From Hormiphora californensis (taxonomy: Eukaryota; Ctenophora; Tentaculata; Cydippida; Pleurobrachiidae): a stretch of 64,000 bases of DNA. The notes beneath the pieces are model-generated. The model ran no database searches, had not been told where the DNA came from, and saw only the letters and a list, made by a program, of their open reading frames with translations. The stretch spans positions 1,305,146 to 1,369,145 of the forward strand of contig CM035354.1 of the NCBI GenBank assembly GCA_020137815.1, written 5' to 3'. Position numbers and translations under genes: made by a program. Below, piece by piece: positions 30,601 to 41,161 of this stretch (position 1 is its first letter; each line of letters begins with the position of its first letter).

Positions 30601-32946
30601 AGCAGCAAGTTTACAGAGCAATCTTCATCTTTCTTGCGAATGTGATCCCGACCCTAATGGCGTGTTCCATATTTGTGGTGTACAGTGTCAGTAGAACACC
30701 AGACCCGGAGACAGGGATAACTCCTAAACTAGACACCAATCTGGCACTCTTGTACGTAGTGTGGAGTGGGGGCTGGGGCCTGGGTAGGGGGTTGGGGTGG
30801 AGGCTGGGTAGGGGCCAGGGGGTGGGGCGGGGTGGGATACAGGGATAACACCGAAACTAGACACCAACCTGGCACTCTTGTACGTAGTGTGGAGTGGGGG
30901 CGGGCTTATCACATATTATATGTGTAGTTTTTAGATGCTACCTTATCATTTATATTATGTTCGGTTTTTAGATGGTTTCCTATTTAATATCACAACCAGT
31001 AACCATGGAAACATAATTTCAGGACTCTCTCCCTGTTGAACATTTTGAAGCTACCATTCATCTTGATCCCCTTTGCGGTCGGGTCCTTTGTTTCTGGTAG
31101 GGCATGTGCTCAGAGGATTACTAAGTTTCTCAAGGCCCCGGAACTACCCTCCCGTGATAAAGACGAGTTAGTGGAAAATTAATATTTATAAGTACATTAT
31201 TCTATGATTATAAATAGACTATTAATAGAATAATTATAAGATATAATGACCCGCATGCCTTTCAGTATAAAATGTTAGGTGTTTCACCACACACACACCT
31301 ATTTCCCAGTGTACCTGCCATTCAGAACCCCTCCGTATACGAACTGAAGGACACCACATTCGCGTGGGGTGACTCTGATGAGGCTGCTATAGCGCTGAAG
31401 TCAATAAACCTCGCGATACCTCGGGGCAAACTGACTATTGTGGTTGGGGAGGTGGGGTCAGGGAAGACGGCTTTTGTAAACTGTCTTCTCAGGGAAATGC
31501 ACCTTCGATCGGTAAGTGGAACGTTGTTTTAGGTTTCTGTACATGTAGAGTTGCATTTCTTGCTTATATAATGGCGTTCATCTACACGAGAGAACTGAAT
31601 AAATAAAAGACTAATACACTAATTATACACTAATTATACATACGGACAGGTTCTTCCGACTTACCAAATAATACACTGTATTACTGCAGGGTACGATAGT
31701 TCAGAATGTGAGTGCTGATAAGATAAGTTATGCAGCACAATCCGCCTGGATCCTCAACTCTACAGTCCAGGAGAATATTGTGTTTGGACAGCCTCTGGAT
31801 GAAAAAAGGTAATATTTAGTTAGTTAACATCTGGTTAACATGTAGTTAATATCTAGTTATCATCTAGTTAACATCTAGTTATCGTCTTTGCTACAGCTTG
31901 TATTTCTTAAGTCTCACTGACATTTTTGAAAACACTACAGTATTGAGAAGTCTTAAAAACCCATCCATCTGGTAGATACAATGAGGTATGTAAAGCAAGT
32001 TGTCTAGATTTGGACTTTAAAACATTGCCTGCCGGGGATCAGACTGAGATAGGGGAACGAGGTATGTGCAGTAGACCCCATTACATAATTAATTAATTAT
32101 ATTAACTAACTGTGTGTTTCCAATTAAATCAATTATGTAACTAAATCTAGTGATGATAATTTTCTAACATTACAAGACAATAATCACCCCCGCACACAGA
32201 CTATCAAAAAATACACCCTTCTATCACCCCCTTCTATCACCCCCCCCCCTTTGATGACCCCCCTTGATCACCACCAGGTATAAACCTGAGTGGAGGACAG
32301 AGACAGAGGGTGAGCGTTGCTCGGGCCCTATACGCTCAGTCTGAGCTGGTTATCCTAGATGATCCACTGTCTGCCCTGGACGCCCATGTTGGGGCAAAGT
32401 TATTTGACAAGGGAATCAAAAAGTTCTTGAAGGACCGGACTGTCATACTTATCACTCATCATCTCCAGTATCTTCAGGACGCTGATTTGGTAAGTTTATA
32501 TTTGTATTTACACCCAAGTTGTTGCCTTGCTCGACCCTCTTTTCCATGCGCTCCGCCCGTGGAAAGTGTAGAGGATTAGAACATAACAAGTTGTATCTAC
32601 CAAACACTAACACACCCAACTACACAGGTGGTAGTCGGTAGAATTTGAGCTAACACACCCAACTAAATTACAGGTGGTAGAATTAGAGCTAACACACCCA
32701 ACTAAATTACAGGTGGTAGAATTGGAGCTAACACACCCAACTAAATTACAGGTGGTAGAATTGGAGCACGGTGCGATCTCCTACCAGGGGGATCATGTTG
32801 CCTACGAACAAACATCAGCCTTCTACAAGGAGTTTCTGAAAAACCTGGCTGAGAAGGGGGAGGAGCCTGACGAGGAGGGGGATACCCCTGGACCTGATGT
32901 TAGTGAGAGGACTTTCACTGATAGGAAGTTATCTATTGCTGACAAG
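24642..32946 (+). CDS. ABCC: ABCC/MRP-type ABC transporter, first half (TMD0-TMD1-NBD1)
   Basis: Membrane exporter of organic anions and conjugates by family knowledge. Exons read: 24642-24790 (ATG, hydrophobic N-terminus), 25678-25798, 27193-27318, 27421-27540, 27776-27891, 28143-28272, 28462-28587, 28771-28904, 29147-29274, 29726-29814, 29967-30095, 30282-30407, 30585-30751, 31023 to about 31175 (donor unclear), 31310-31511, 31690-31808, 31976-32061, 32278-32489, 32752-32946. The extra N-terminal hydrophobic part (TMD0), linker [14 protein letters not shown] before TMD1 and motif [21 protein letters not shown] mark the ABCC subfamily. After 32946 no TMD2 or NBD2 exon was found before the gap at 38901, so the gene is either truncated or continues in sequence not joined correctly. 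Phases agree across all junctions except around 31175-31310. Confidence 0.93.
24777..24871 (+). repeat. Repeated ABCC 5' splice site (exon 1 donor)
   Basis: The donor after 24790, TTTTG|GTAAGTCCTG, is followed by further GTAAGTCCTG copies at 24801 and 24835, the latter two within a direct repeat GTAAGTCCTGTAATTACATA. Confidence 0.8.
24904..25730 (+). repeat. Eight-copy 99/101-bp array carrying ABCC exon 2 with its 3' splice site
   Basis: CAG acceptors end at 24980, 25079, 25180, 25281, 25380, 25479, 25578 and 25677. Each unit contains CTATACATTRCAG, exon 2 codons [14 protein letters not shown] and then intron-like sequence GGTTGCCATGATAACACGTTTCC. Spacings are 99 bp except two of 101. The last five acceptors (25281 onwards) share one uninterrupted reading frame that ends in the true exon 2, so each upstream choice would add one to four 33-residue modules ([20 protein letters not shown]..). 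Confidence 0.93.
25849..27126. mobile_element. 1278-bp near-perfect palindrome flanked by TTAA (fold-back element)
   Basis: The left arm from 25849 (GGGTACACCTCGGCAAAATT) is almost base-for-base the inverse of the right arm ending at 27126; the centre is near 26488 with a spacer of a few tens of bases. TTAA stands on both sides (25845-25848, 27127-27130), the target duplication of piggyBac-type transposons. Both arms contain the same small open frame (77 aa, 26104-26337 on + and 26638-26871 on -), with no known domain. Arms of about 640 bp with almost no differences mean recent origin or gene conversion. Confidence 0.9.
27604..27669. repeat. 66-bp hairpin in ABCC intron
   Basis: Two 33-nt arms (CGTGAGTAAGGGAGATGAGG... 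and inverse) with two mismatches and no loop. The RNA would be a very stable stem. Confidence 0.85.
27676..27770 (-). mobile_element. Candidate tRNA-derived SINE (copy 1)
   Basis: On the minus strand TAGAGCGGTTGCC resembles a tRNA D-arm/A-box and GGGCTTGAACCCCG a B-box, followed by GGACCCTATGCAC and GGCCAATCACTTT. A similar sequence lies at 60236-60320. Assignment is from box likeness only. Confidence 0.45.
27950..28165 (+). repeat. Diverged copy of ABCC acceptor and exon start, with MITE remnant
   Basis: CTACTAG|GTGGATAAAACCGTTAAAATTGAG (27955) parallels the real TTCAG|GTGGAAGAAGCCGTTAGATCTAAG (28142), with TTATTTCAAAACC before both. The upstream copy loses the conserved frame. A hAT-MITE fragment lies between. 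Confidence 0.65.
29275..29375 (-). mobile_element. hAT-like MITE inserted at an ABCC splice donor
   Basis: The body (29283-29362) matches 16976-17067 in reverse and ends GGTCGGTTCCTG; the other TIR is missing or eroded. The sequence CAAGGTAAGAGCC, which spans the exon end CAAG|GTAAGAG, occurs on both sides (29271-29283 and 29363-29375), so the donor is now present twice. Confidence 0.75.
30717..30905 (+). repeat. Duplicated ABCC exon end with 5' splice site
   Basis: ACTAGACACCAAYCTGGCACTCTT|GTACGTAGTGTGGAGTGGGGG occurs at about 30717-30772 and again at 30845-30901, with a G-rich minisatellite between. The first copy provides the donor after 30751. Confidence 0.8.
31310..32946 (+). CDS. ABCC: ABCC nucleotide-binding domain 1 exons
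   Basis: Exon 31310-31511 has the Walker A P-loop [10 protein letters not shown]; 31690-31808 the Q-loop context [20 protein letters not shown]; 31976-32061 [13 protein letters not shown]; 32278-32489 the ABC signature [15 protein letters not shown], Walker [17 protein letters not shown] and H-loop ILITHH; 32752-32946 the region after the H-loop and an acidic linker. Catalytic residues (Walker A K, Walker B aspartates followed by P as in ABCC NBD1, H) are all present. ABCC NBD1 usually has DDP where a canonical NBD has DEP; the same is seen here. Confidence 0.95.
32628..32766 (+). repeat. 39-bp array of an ABCC 3' splice site, in frame
   Basis: ACACACCCAACTAAATTACAG|GTGGTAGAATTRGAG has acceptors at 32673, 32712 and 32751, with a shorter copy at 32627. 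Thirty-nine bp is 13 codons and the frame ([13 protein letters not shown])n is open into the true exon [11 protein letters not shown]. Upstream acceptor choice would insert 13 or 26 residues after the H-loop of NBD1. Confidence 0.9.
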
Positions 32947-33494
32947 GTGAGTTAACAAACAAACAAACAAATAATAATAATAATAATAATAATACTCAAA
33001 CTTATATCCTGCCCATATTCTACAGGGACAGCAGAGCTTTACAGATGCTGCCACTGAAAGAAACTCAGAGCAGTTAACTAACACTTGACCCAATTTAATA
33101 GACTACTAAAAAACGGTGGAAAATCCAAATTATCCGGCTCACATATGTGGGAAAACAGATTAGGCTCATAACAGACAAAATTAGAAAAAAACTCGAAAAA
33201 GGCCACAGGTTAAATGTCACCACTGTCACTTGATCACTCCATATATATAGACACAGATGAAATGTTCAGAGAACAGATTCTGAAACAACTGGGAAAACTG
33301 AAAAACGGAAAAATATTACACACTCGTGCTTCACTCATGCTGCAAACTCAAAGAATAAAGCTAAGTTAAAAACTTGTCACGAGGTAAGATACAGACCTAA
33401 GTACAATACTTACGCTAGACAGTACAGCGTGATGGGAGGAGTACAGGTACCGAGAAAAAGAAGTAGGCTGGAATAAAGGAGAAAACAACCGGAA

Positions 33495-34841
33495 CTAGCC
33501 TGATCCAAAGGCATCCACAAACAGTCTTGTCTTTAAACCCGTTTTGAAAGATTCCGCAGTAGGCCGAGATCGCAACTCAAGGGGGAGTGCATTCCACAGA
33601 TCTGGCAGAAGAACAGATGGTCTCCTTTTCCTCAGTTTAGAATTGGCATTAATGCTCGACAGCTTCGGGTACTGGAGCTTATAAGGGTCTGGAACAGCAG
33701 TCGCTCTGGTACGGCAAGTAACATCAACGATATCTGTAGGTATTTGCTCGATGAGGTAATCTGGAGCACTTCCATGTACAATCTTATAGGCTATGAGACA
33801 GGCCTTAAAGATCACTCGTTGCTCCACAGGAAGAATGTGGGTTTCTCTCATGTAAGGGAGGTAGTCCTCTTGATGACCGTGGAGTCCATAGATAAACCTT
33901 ATACAAGAGTTGATCACTTTCTGTAAACGAGAGATGAGCTTCATTGGCAAACCTCCGTAGAGGACATTGCAGTAATCCAAGCGGGATATAACCAGCTGCT
34001 TAACAAGAAGGATTCTGGTAGAGAAGTCTAAGCATCGGTGGACCTGCCACAAATTCCTCAGTAACATTCCACAGTTTCTTTTGACACTGTTCACCTGACG
34101 TTCCAATGTCAAGTTCTCATCCATATAAATACCCAGAGTCTTTCCGGTAGTACCTGTGAAGTCAACTGGGTAGATATCTGCATCTCCAAACCTAATACAG
34201 GGCTCAAAAGCCAGCTTGTCAATTGCACTGCTCTTCCCTAGAAGAAGGAGCTCCGTCTTCGACTCATTACATTTCAGCCAATGCTGAACCATCCAAATCT
34301 TGATCTGATCAAGACACTCTTCTACTTTCCTCCTTGTGATATTCCATCCACCTTCATCAAGAGGGACTAGACTCACATATATTTGAGAGTCATCTGCATA
34401 GAGCTTGATTTTGAGTCCATATTTGTTTACCAGATCCTGTAGTTCCTCAACATATAAAAGAAACAAAACCGGTCCAAGAAGGGACCCTTGGGGTACTCCA
34501 CAAATGAGGTAGATAATCTTCGAAAGTTCTCCTCTGACGTTGACTCTGAAATTCCTCGATCCAAGATAGCTAGTAAACCACTTGAGAGCTGTTCCTCTTA
34601 TTCCAAATCTCCTCCTCAAAACATCCACAAGTTTAGCATGGTCAACCGTGTCAAACGCTGCACTCATGTCCAACAGGAGTAGAGCTACAACATTTCCCTT
34701 ATCCATCTCCTGTAGTAGATCATCAAACATCCCCATGAGTAGAGTTTCACAGGAATGACCAACTCTAATTGCAATTGCCATCGTATATTTGGTCGTGTTT
34801 TTAGAGCTCCTGATACATCTACTCTTCTTCAACCCCAACAA
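33495..34841 (-). CDS. LINE reverse transcriptase, 5'-truncated ORF2
   Basis: 448-aa frame; motifs [36 protein letters not shown] and CNESKTELLLLG mark the fingers/palm of a non-LTR reverse transcriptase. The first about 25 residues are junction sequence: similarity to the copy at 14444-15766 begins at [10 protein letters not shown]. The endonuclease domain is absent. Frame intact, so a young copy. Confidence 0.93.
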   Translation of the reverse strand: MLGLKKSRCIRSSKNTTKYTMAIAIRVGHSCETLLMGMFDDLLQEMDKGNVVALLLLDMSAAFDTVDHAKLVDVLRRRFGIRGTALKWFTSYLGSRNFRVNVRGELSKIIYLICGVPQGSLLGPVLFLLYVEELQDLVNKYGLKIKLYADDSQIYVSLVPLDEGGWNITRRKVEECLDQIKIWMVQHWLKCNESKTELLLLGKSSAIDKLAFEPCIRFGDADIYPVDFTGTTGKTLGIYMDENLTLERQVNSVKRNCGMLLRNLWQVHRCLDFSTRILLVKQLVISRLDYCNVLYGGLPMKLISRLQKVINSCIRFIYGLHGHQEDYLPYMRETHILPVEQRVIFKACLIAYKIVHGSAPDYLIEQIPTDIVDVTCRTRATAVPDPYKLQYPKLSSINANSKLRKRRPSVLLPDLWNALPLELRSRPTAESFKTGLKTRLFVDAFGSG

Positions 34842-34867
34842 ATTCCTGCCACCTTGATTAATTAAAT

Positions 34868-35599
34868 ATGGTCACTGCTACCCGTACTAGAACCGATACC
34901 AGTGCCTTTCTTGCTCTAGACCAGTCTAAGGTGATAGCTGAGTCCAAAAAACTTGCTGCTAAACATGGTGACATTGCCGCAGTATTCAATGTTCTGTATT
35001 TTGCCATCGCTGAGATCCGAGAGGAAAATGCTGCTCTCAAAAGCACCGTTGCTGAGCTCCAGAAGAGTAATGCAGCTCTTGAGACTCGTTTGGAGTCGAT
35101 GGGACCTCTTGTCTCCACTGGCCAGACCAGCGACCCCTCCCTTGAGGACCGCCTGCTGAAGTCTGAATCATACTCCGGGAGATCTACCACCATTCTGACC
35201 GGTATAAAAGAGGACCCCAGCGAGGACATCACTGAGGTGGTGGCCAAGCATGTTAGGGAGATCATTCCCGACTTCACATCCAGCCGGATATCAACTGTAC
35301 ACCGGAACAAATTGAAGGATCCAGCCAAACCCCGCTCAGTAACTGTTGTATTTAGTCACATCCGGGATAAGGACATTGTTTCTGATTACAGGCGACAGGG
35401 TCCCCTGAGAAAGAAGAATATTGGTGCTTACCATTATACCCCACCTGCTGTTCTGGAGAGGAAGAGGCAACTGGAGGAGTGTGAGGGAGTGAGCAAAGTG
35501 TATTTCGACGGGCCGGTTAAGATGTTCTCTGTTAAGATGTCTGACGATACTTTCAAGAGACGGATCACAAATGTGAATCAACTGAATGAGAGATCTTAG
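34868..35599 (+). CDS. LINE ORF1-like nucleic-acid-binding protein
   Basis: 243-aa frame. Residues about 45-80 form a heptad-like coiled coil (EIREENAALKSTVAELQKSNAALE). They are followed by an RRM/CTD-like part with SGRSTTILTGIKEDPSED and VHRNKLKDPAKPRSVTVVF, the arrangement of L1-type ORF1/transposase_22 proteins. Inferred to be the 5' ORF of the adjacent LINE, inverted during insertion. It could instead be a separate element; no domestication evidence. Confidence 0.75.
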   Translation: MVTATRTRTDTSAFLALDQSKVIAESKKLAAKHGDIAAVFNVLYFAIAEIREENAALKSTVAELQKSNAALETRLESMGPLVSTGQTSDPSLEDRLLKSESYSGRSTTILTGIKEDPSEDITEVVAKHVREIIPDFTSSRISTVHRNKLKDPAKPRSVTVVFSHIRDKDIVSDYRRQGPLRKKNIGAYHYTPPAVLERKRQLEECEGVSKVYFDGPVKMFSVKMSDDTFKRRITNVNQLNERS

Positions 35600-36169
35600 T
35601 ATTGACTGTCTTTTTTAGCCCCTGCCTGATTGATCACGTGTCGTGTATTATATGTATTGTACATCTGCAGGCAAGGAGCGAGGGAAAGAGAGCACTGTGT
35701 TGCACCGCTTGTCACGTGATCGAACTCTTTATACCTTATTTGGGAGACTGTTCTTCCTAACCCAGGAGTAGAGAATGTTGGGGAGGGTGGAGCTATAGTG
35801 TCTATTTTTAGCTGAACTGTGTTTTGTTTCTTTTTTGGAAACAAGTCTAGATTCTCAGTTTTTACTCTCACAGTGATTGAATATTTATATAATATGTGCC
35901 ACTACTTATGGGACTATCTATTGCACTAGTGTTTAGGCCAATGCACGTGACTGTGTGTGTCTTACCTATGCCAATATTAGTGTTAGCTTTTGACTTAACA
36001 AGAATTGTCTGATCTCGGGCCTTGTGAATGATTATTGGTACTTTATGGGGTCCTTTTCCAAGAGTCATATTTGACAATCTACTACAAGCCCGTTATCTAT
36101 GAGGAAGTTAGAGCCTAAGACCAAAGGTGCTTATCTCATCAATGATTATGAAATCAAGGTTGAATTTTA

Positions 36170-38230
36170 GATTGCCTAGTTGTAATGGAACGTTTTTGAT
36201 GGTCCCTAAAACTCTAAGATGTGGACCCGTCGCACCGATTAATTTGTACTGTTGCTTCTATACTACTGGTAGGTATTTGTAATTTATCGAGCATCGCTTT
36301 AGACATGCAATTAAGCACTGCGCCGCTATCTATTAGTAGTTTCGCGTCTTGACTATTGATTTTCCCTGCCGCGATAGTGAATTAGTGTGGCTTGTCTGCT
36401 ATTGTTAAAATGGGCGACGCGGTACAAAGTCACGTGCGGTAGCCTCGGTCGAGGGCCGAGGCACACTTAGTTTAAATCTTGATCCTTGAAGATATTCTCC
36501 ACCAGAGCCATGTTGTATGTCTTTTCTTGGTCCGGGAAGCCGCTGTTTCCTGGGCCGTCGTCAATAGCCAGCTGTGCCATGGGTGCCGTTATGGCGTGTT
36601 GCATCATATTGATGGGGCGTTGCTGTTGTGCTGTTTGTTGTTGTTGGGCCGCATTGTTGGGTGCTCGCCAATTACCGGTGGTGCAGTAGTAGTCTGGTAC
36701 TGGTTCGGGTTTTGTTTCCACTGGTTTTGAGTGTCTGGTAATTAGGCTGGTAATGGGACGGTAATTGGGGCGGTAGTTGGGGCGGTAGTTGTCCCTATTG
36801 TTGGGACGGTAGTTGTCCCGATTGTTGGTCGGTAGTTGGGGCGGTTGTCGTTCTTCCCCGGTTACCATGTAGTTGTTTTCTCCCCTGTTATTGTTGTTAT
36901 TGCCACGGTTGTTGTTGTTATTCCACCTCTGCTATTTCCTCCTCTGCTGTTGTTTCCCTGCTGGTACTGCCTGACCTTCTCTCTGTTGATCGGCAAATCA
37001 CTGGTCCAGTGCCACCCTCCGCATTTTCGGCATGCTGATGGTGGTTGGGTATCTCGTTGCTGTCGAGTTGGGCACTCCCTGGCGAAGTGTCCATCCTTTC
37101 CCACATGAGTAGCATTTGATTAGATGGCGGTCTTGCAATGACCTTCTCTTTCCCCGTCAAGTGTGAAACTGGAGCATCTTGGATAGCTAGTACCGGTGGA
37201 GGTTGTTCAACTTCCACTGTTGCCGGTATCGGGAGTGTGACGATTCCTTGTGAGAGTCGTCATTCTGGAGCGTAGAAGTAGAGCCTCCTTCAAAGCCAGT
37301 TCCTTCTCCATGGTGATTTCAGCAAGTTGATGTTCGGTGATGTCCTTCAAACATGAAACTTCAGGGCTAGTCGCGCGTCACTCAACCCGCTCAAAAAAGC
37401 ATCTCGCAACATCTTCTGTGTGAACTTCTTCTCCATCGTGCGATCGGCGCGGGACAGTTCGGGCGTGTCAACGCTGTCAAAATATTTGTCTACTATTTTG
37501 ATAATCGTTCGAAAAAATCGAGCGCAGTTTCATCCGCCCCTGTGTAGCTTTACGTAACTCTACTTTAGCTGACATTTTTTGTGTTTTTGGAGTAAGAGTT
37601 TAATTATTGTTGGTTTGAGATCTGACCAATCTGCTTTCTGGTCTTCTGTCAAATCAAAGCTGCTAGTTTATCTCGGCAGCTCTCAGGCAGGGAAGTGATG
37701 AAATTGCTGTACGCCTTTTCATCACTTAGTGAGATGAGTGTTCTATAATCATCAAATGTTTTAATGAATTTTTGACACACTTTTCCCAAAACATAGTTAG
37801 TCGGCTGTTTTCGCTGCTGCGTAACTTGCCGTTAACTCCCTACGAGAAATCGCGGAACTTGGTTTTGACCTGTTCCTCCGAAAATGTAGCATGATGGCTT
37901 GTTGCACTAGGGTCTGTTACCCCGGGCAAAATGCCATTTTTATTATCTTTACCTTCGTCCCCATAGTAAATTAAATCGTGATAAACTGTTTTATTTACTG
38001 TAACTGTGAGTGGGCGATTATTTGTTAACGGTGTTGAAAAATGATCTGATTCTAATTCTAAACTTAAATTTAGGCTATTTTAGCTAATCGAGAATTCAGA
38101 GTCTTAGAAAGTCTTGTCTGAGATAAATCTGAGTTTTCGAAAGTTTGTCTGATTTTCAAGTTCACGTGGGTGAACTTGCTATATTGGCACACAAAAACTA
38201 CAGTCACAGCACCAATTATGTAGTATCGGT
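36170..38230 (-). mobile_element. Decayed LTR retrotransposon, gag and protease remains
   Basis: Read on the minus strand: about 38225-38195 has TTGGTGCTGTGACTGTAG, which looks like a primer-binding site next to an LTR end. 37220-36470 holds gag-like frames with a CCHC zinc knuckle split by a frameshift (CYSCGK / GHFARECP) and a repetitive N/Y/R/P tail (YRPNYRPN). 36360-36240 encodes KLLIDSGAVLNCMSKAM, a retropepsin active-site motif. Many stops and shifts; RT and integrase not seen. Any 5' LTR would lie at 38230-38900, next to the gap. Confidence 0.65.
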
Positions 38231-38616
38231 GGTCAAAGGGCTGGTCGTCTAAAGCCGAGGTTCGTACCTGGTCAGACGCGGTGACAGACGAGGTGAAGAG
38301 GTGTCGAGGTGAAGGGGTGAAGAGATGTAGAGATGTAGAGGTGTAGGGATGTAGATCGAGGGGATTACCGTTGTCGGAGGTGACAGGTATTGTAGGTTGT
38401 AGTGTTGAAGGTTGTAAGGGTGGATGTAGAAGGTTTTTGTGAAGTTGTGTTTATCAAAATAAACGAACGGTTTTTGGGGTAACAAAACAAAAGGTAAAGC
38501 GTAAAACTTAGAAGTGAAGGCGGAGTTTGTTGTGATGATTAATATCTTTTCGCCTTCCCATCGTCATGCCCATTGGCTTTAGCCAATTAGGAATGCCGAT
38601 GATCAAGTGCGGTTGT

Positions 38617-38703
38617 TCTGAGTTGTTCTGACTAGTTCTGACTAGTTCTGAGTAGTTCTGAGTTGTTCTGACTAGTTCTGACTAGTTCTGAGTAGTTCTG
38701 AGC
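38617..38703. repeat. GTTCTGACTA minisatellite
   Basis: About ten 10-bp units of AGTTCTGACT / AGTTCTGAGT. Confidence 0.85.
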
Positions 38704-38900
38704 TGTACTGACGTTATATAATAGCTGTTCTGTCTCTATGCTCTCTAGTTCTCTGTGGTTACATAGCAACAGAGGGAGAGAGAGAGAGAGAGAGAGAGCA
38801 ATAACGATTAACAGCTAGAGGTATAGAGAACTACTGATATATATCTCCTGGGCTCTCACTATCAGCCCCAATAGTACAAAACCCGAGTAAATATCCAATT

Positions 38901-39000
38901 NNNNNNNNNNNNNNNNNNNNNNNNNNNNNNNNNNNNNNNNNNNNNNNNNNNNNNNNNNNNNNNNNNNNNNNNNNNNNNNNNNNNNNNNNNNNNNNNNNNN
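38901..39000. other. Assembly gap (100 N)
   Basis: Exactly 100 Ns, the usual placeholder for a gap of unknown size. Confidence 0.99.
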
Positions 39001-40130
39001 GGGAAAACCAATTTTTGCAAGCCCTTTTAAGGAAAAAGGGGGGAAAAAAACCCCATGAAATTTCCCCCTTTTTTTAAAAAGGAGAAAAAGGGAGGGAAAC
39101 CAAAAAGTTTCCCCCAAAAAAAAAACCCAAACGGGCCCCAGAAAAAAAAAAAAAAAAAAATCCTGGGTTTAAACCCCTTTTTTTTTTCCCCCTTTTTTTA
39201 AAGGGGGGGTTTTTTTGAAAAATTTTTATTTTCTCCCGAAAATTATTTAAAGGGGAGGGGGGGGGGAAAAGGGGAAAGGGGAAGGGGAAAGAAAAAAAGA
39301 AAGGGGAAAAAAAAGAAAAAACCAAAAAAGGGGGAGGTTTTAAAATTTTCCCAAAAATTTGTTTTTAAAACAAAATTTATTTGGTTAGGGGAAAAATAAG
39401 GGAAAAAAAAAAAAAAAAGAAACCCCGGGCCCGGGGAAAAAAAGGGGGCCCCAACCGAAAAGGGGGAACCAAAAGGGGCCGAAAAACGGGGTCGGGGGAG
39501 GCGGCAGAAAAGGGGGGAAAAAGGAAAAAAAGAGGGGAGGGAAAAAAAAGGGGGGAAAAAATAAAAGAAAAGGAAAAAGGGGATGGGGATGGAAAAACAA
39601 AAAAAAAGGGGGGGGAACGGGGGGGGGGGAAAGGGGAAAGGAAAAGGGGAAAAGGGGGGGGGGGGGGAAAAAAAAAAGGGGGAGGAAGAAGGGAAAGGGA
39701 GGGCAAAGGGAGGGGTTTTTAAAAATTTTTTGGGGTTTAAAAGGGGAAAAGGGGGGGAAAAAAGTTAAAAAAAAATTTTTGGGGGGGGGGTTGGGGGAAG
39801 GGAAAAATTTAAAAATTTTTTAAGGGGTTTTTATGGTTTTTAAAAATTTAGTTTTGGAAAAGGGGAAAAAAAGGGAAAACCAACCCCAAAACAAATTTTT
39901 CCCCTTTTTACCCTAATTAATTTTAAAGGGGGGGGGGGGAAAAAGTGGGGGGGAAAAAGGGAGGGGGGGGGGGGGGAAAAAAGGGGGGAAAGGGAAAAAA
40001 GGGGGGGGAAAAGGGGAAGGAAAAAAAAAAAAAGGGGGGGGGTTTTTTTCCCTTTCCCTTTTTTCCCCCCTTTTTTTTTTTTCCCTTTTTCCCTGTTTTT
40101 AATTTTTCCCCTTTTAAAACCCTAAAGGGT
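39001..40130. other. Homopolymer-inflated sequence beside the gap, probable artefact
   Basis: Almost every base occurs in runs of 3-10 (GGGGAAAAAA, CCCCGGGCCCGGGG). The long frames in it encode only K/G/R/P/F-rich nonsense. Such texture is typical of uncorrected read ends or gap fill, not of genomic DNA. Confidence 0.85.
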
Positions 40131-41161
40131 GGGATTGGGCATCGGATTTCCTCCGAGAGGATGAAATCGTAGGGCGGGGAGAAACGACGCAATGATAAGA
40201 TAGAACTTCATGCTGGAGAGAATGATAGATGAGATTTTTCGGACGATTTGTGAGTTTTGTAGCTTCGGTTACGCTACGGTCCCTATATTATTTCAGATAT
40301 ATGGGCCATTAGTTTACTAGTCCATAATGCCATTATTATTCCTTCACGTGTATCAGAGAGACAGAAAGGGAACACAGTCGTGTTAGTTATTTCCGATACC
40401 CCTATTGCAAGGGTCATACCGTATTAAAACTACTGTAGTGCATTGAATGACTGACGTGTGCAGTATTAGTAAGTTGAAGTGAAGGAAAGCGGAGTCTCGA
40501 ACCTTTAACAATCGATAAAAGAGACTGAAGACGTTATATACGCTAGTCCTCTCCCCCCGCCTAACCTCTACTCGCTCTCTGCTTTCTCTCTCAGTTCTCA
40601 GTACTCTCTCTCTTCTCTCTCTCTCTCTCTCTTTCTCCTCTCTATCCTCCCCCTCACTATCTCTCTCTCTCTCTCTCTTTATCTGAAGGGTATAAGTGGG
40701 TAATTGGCCAGGTTATCGCTATAAGGTACAATCATTAATGGCCCATTAAGATGCAGGATAAGAGAGGGAGGGTAGACAGATGAATGACAAAAGAAGTGCT
40801 GACAGTGTTGTGTCAGTGGTGTTCATGTGTCAAACTGTAGTAGTGTCAAACTGTCATATTGTAATTGGTACATGCTAAATTTAGATCGCCAAATTTAAAC
40901 GAGCACGTTCGTAGCTTCTTCGGACTATGACTAAGAACTAAGTTAATCTCCCAGATATCTCCTAATCTAACCCCGTCTACCCCCCCGTCCCCATCTATAA
41001 CAGGTCTCTCCCCGCTCCACCCCTATCAATCTTGATGTTAGTTTCTAAAGATGTGTTATTTTCCAGGTCTCTCCCCCACCTCTTATAATTCTTAACTTAT
41101 ACTTTTTCCTTCCCGCTCCACCCCTATCAATATGTTTCTAAAGTTTTGCTTTTTCCTCCAG
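40131..41161. other. Region upstream of the homeobox exon
   Basis: (CT)n at about 40590-40680 and repeated acceptor-like CAG|GTCTCTC at 41003 and 41066. No other homeobox exon recognised, so exons for helix 1 are missing from this window. Confidence 0.6.

Larger units (their letters stand above)
32965..35610 (-). mobile_element. LINE with inverted 5' segment (ORF2 RT on -, ORF1 on +)
   Basis: On the minus strand 33495-34841 is the RT-containing 3' part, ending in an ATT microsatellite at about 32971-32992. From about 34842 the orientation flips and an ORF1-type frame (34868-35599) reads on the plus strand, starting next to the junction. This head-to-head layout is what twin-priming inversion of a LINE produces. 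It lies in the intron after the last ABCC exon seen. Confidence 0.75.

Noticed and set aside
36479-37108. Plus-strand frames over the gag region
   Set aside because: The zinc knuckle and retropepsin motif read on the minus strand; plus frames are shadows.
39381-40192. K/G-rich and F/P-rich proteins on both strands
   Set aside because: Products of homopolymer-inflated sequence next to the N gap; considered artefact.
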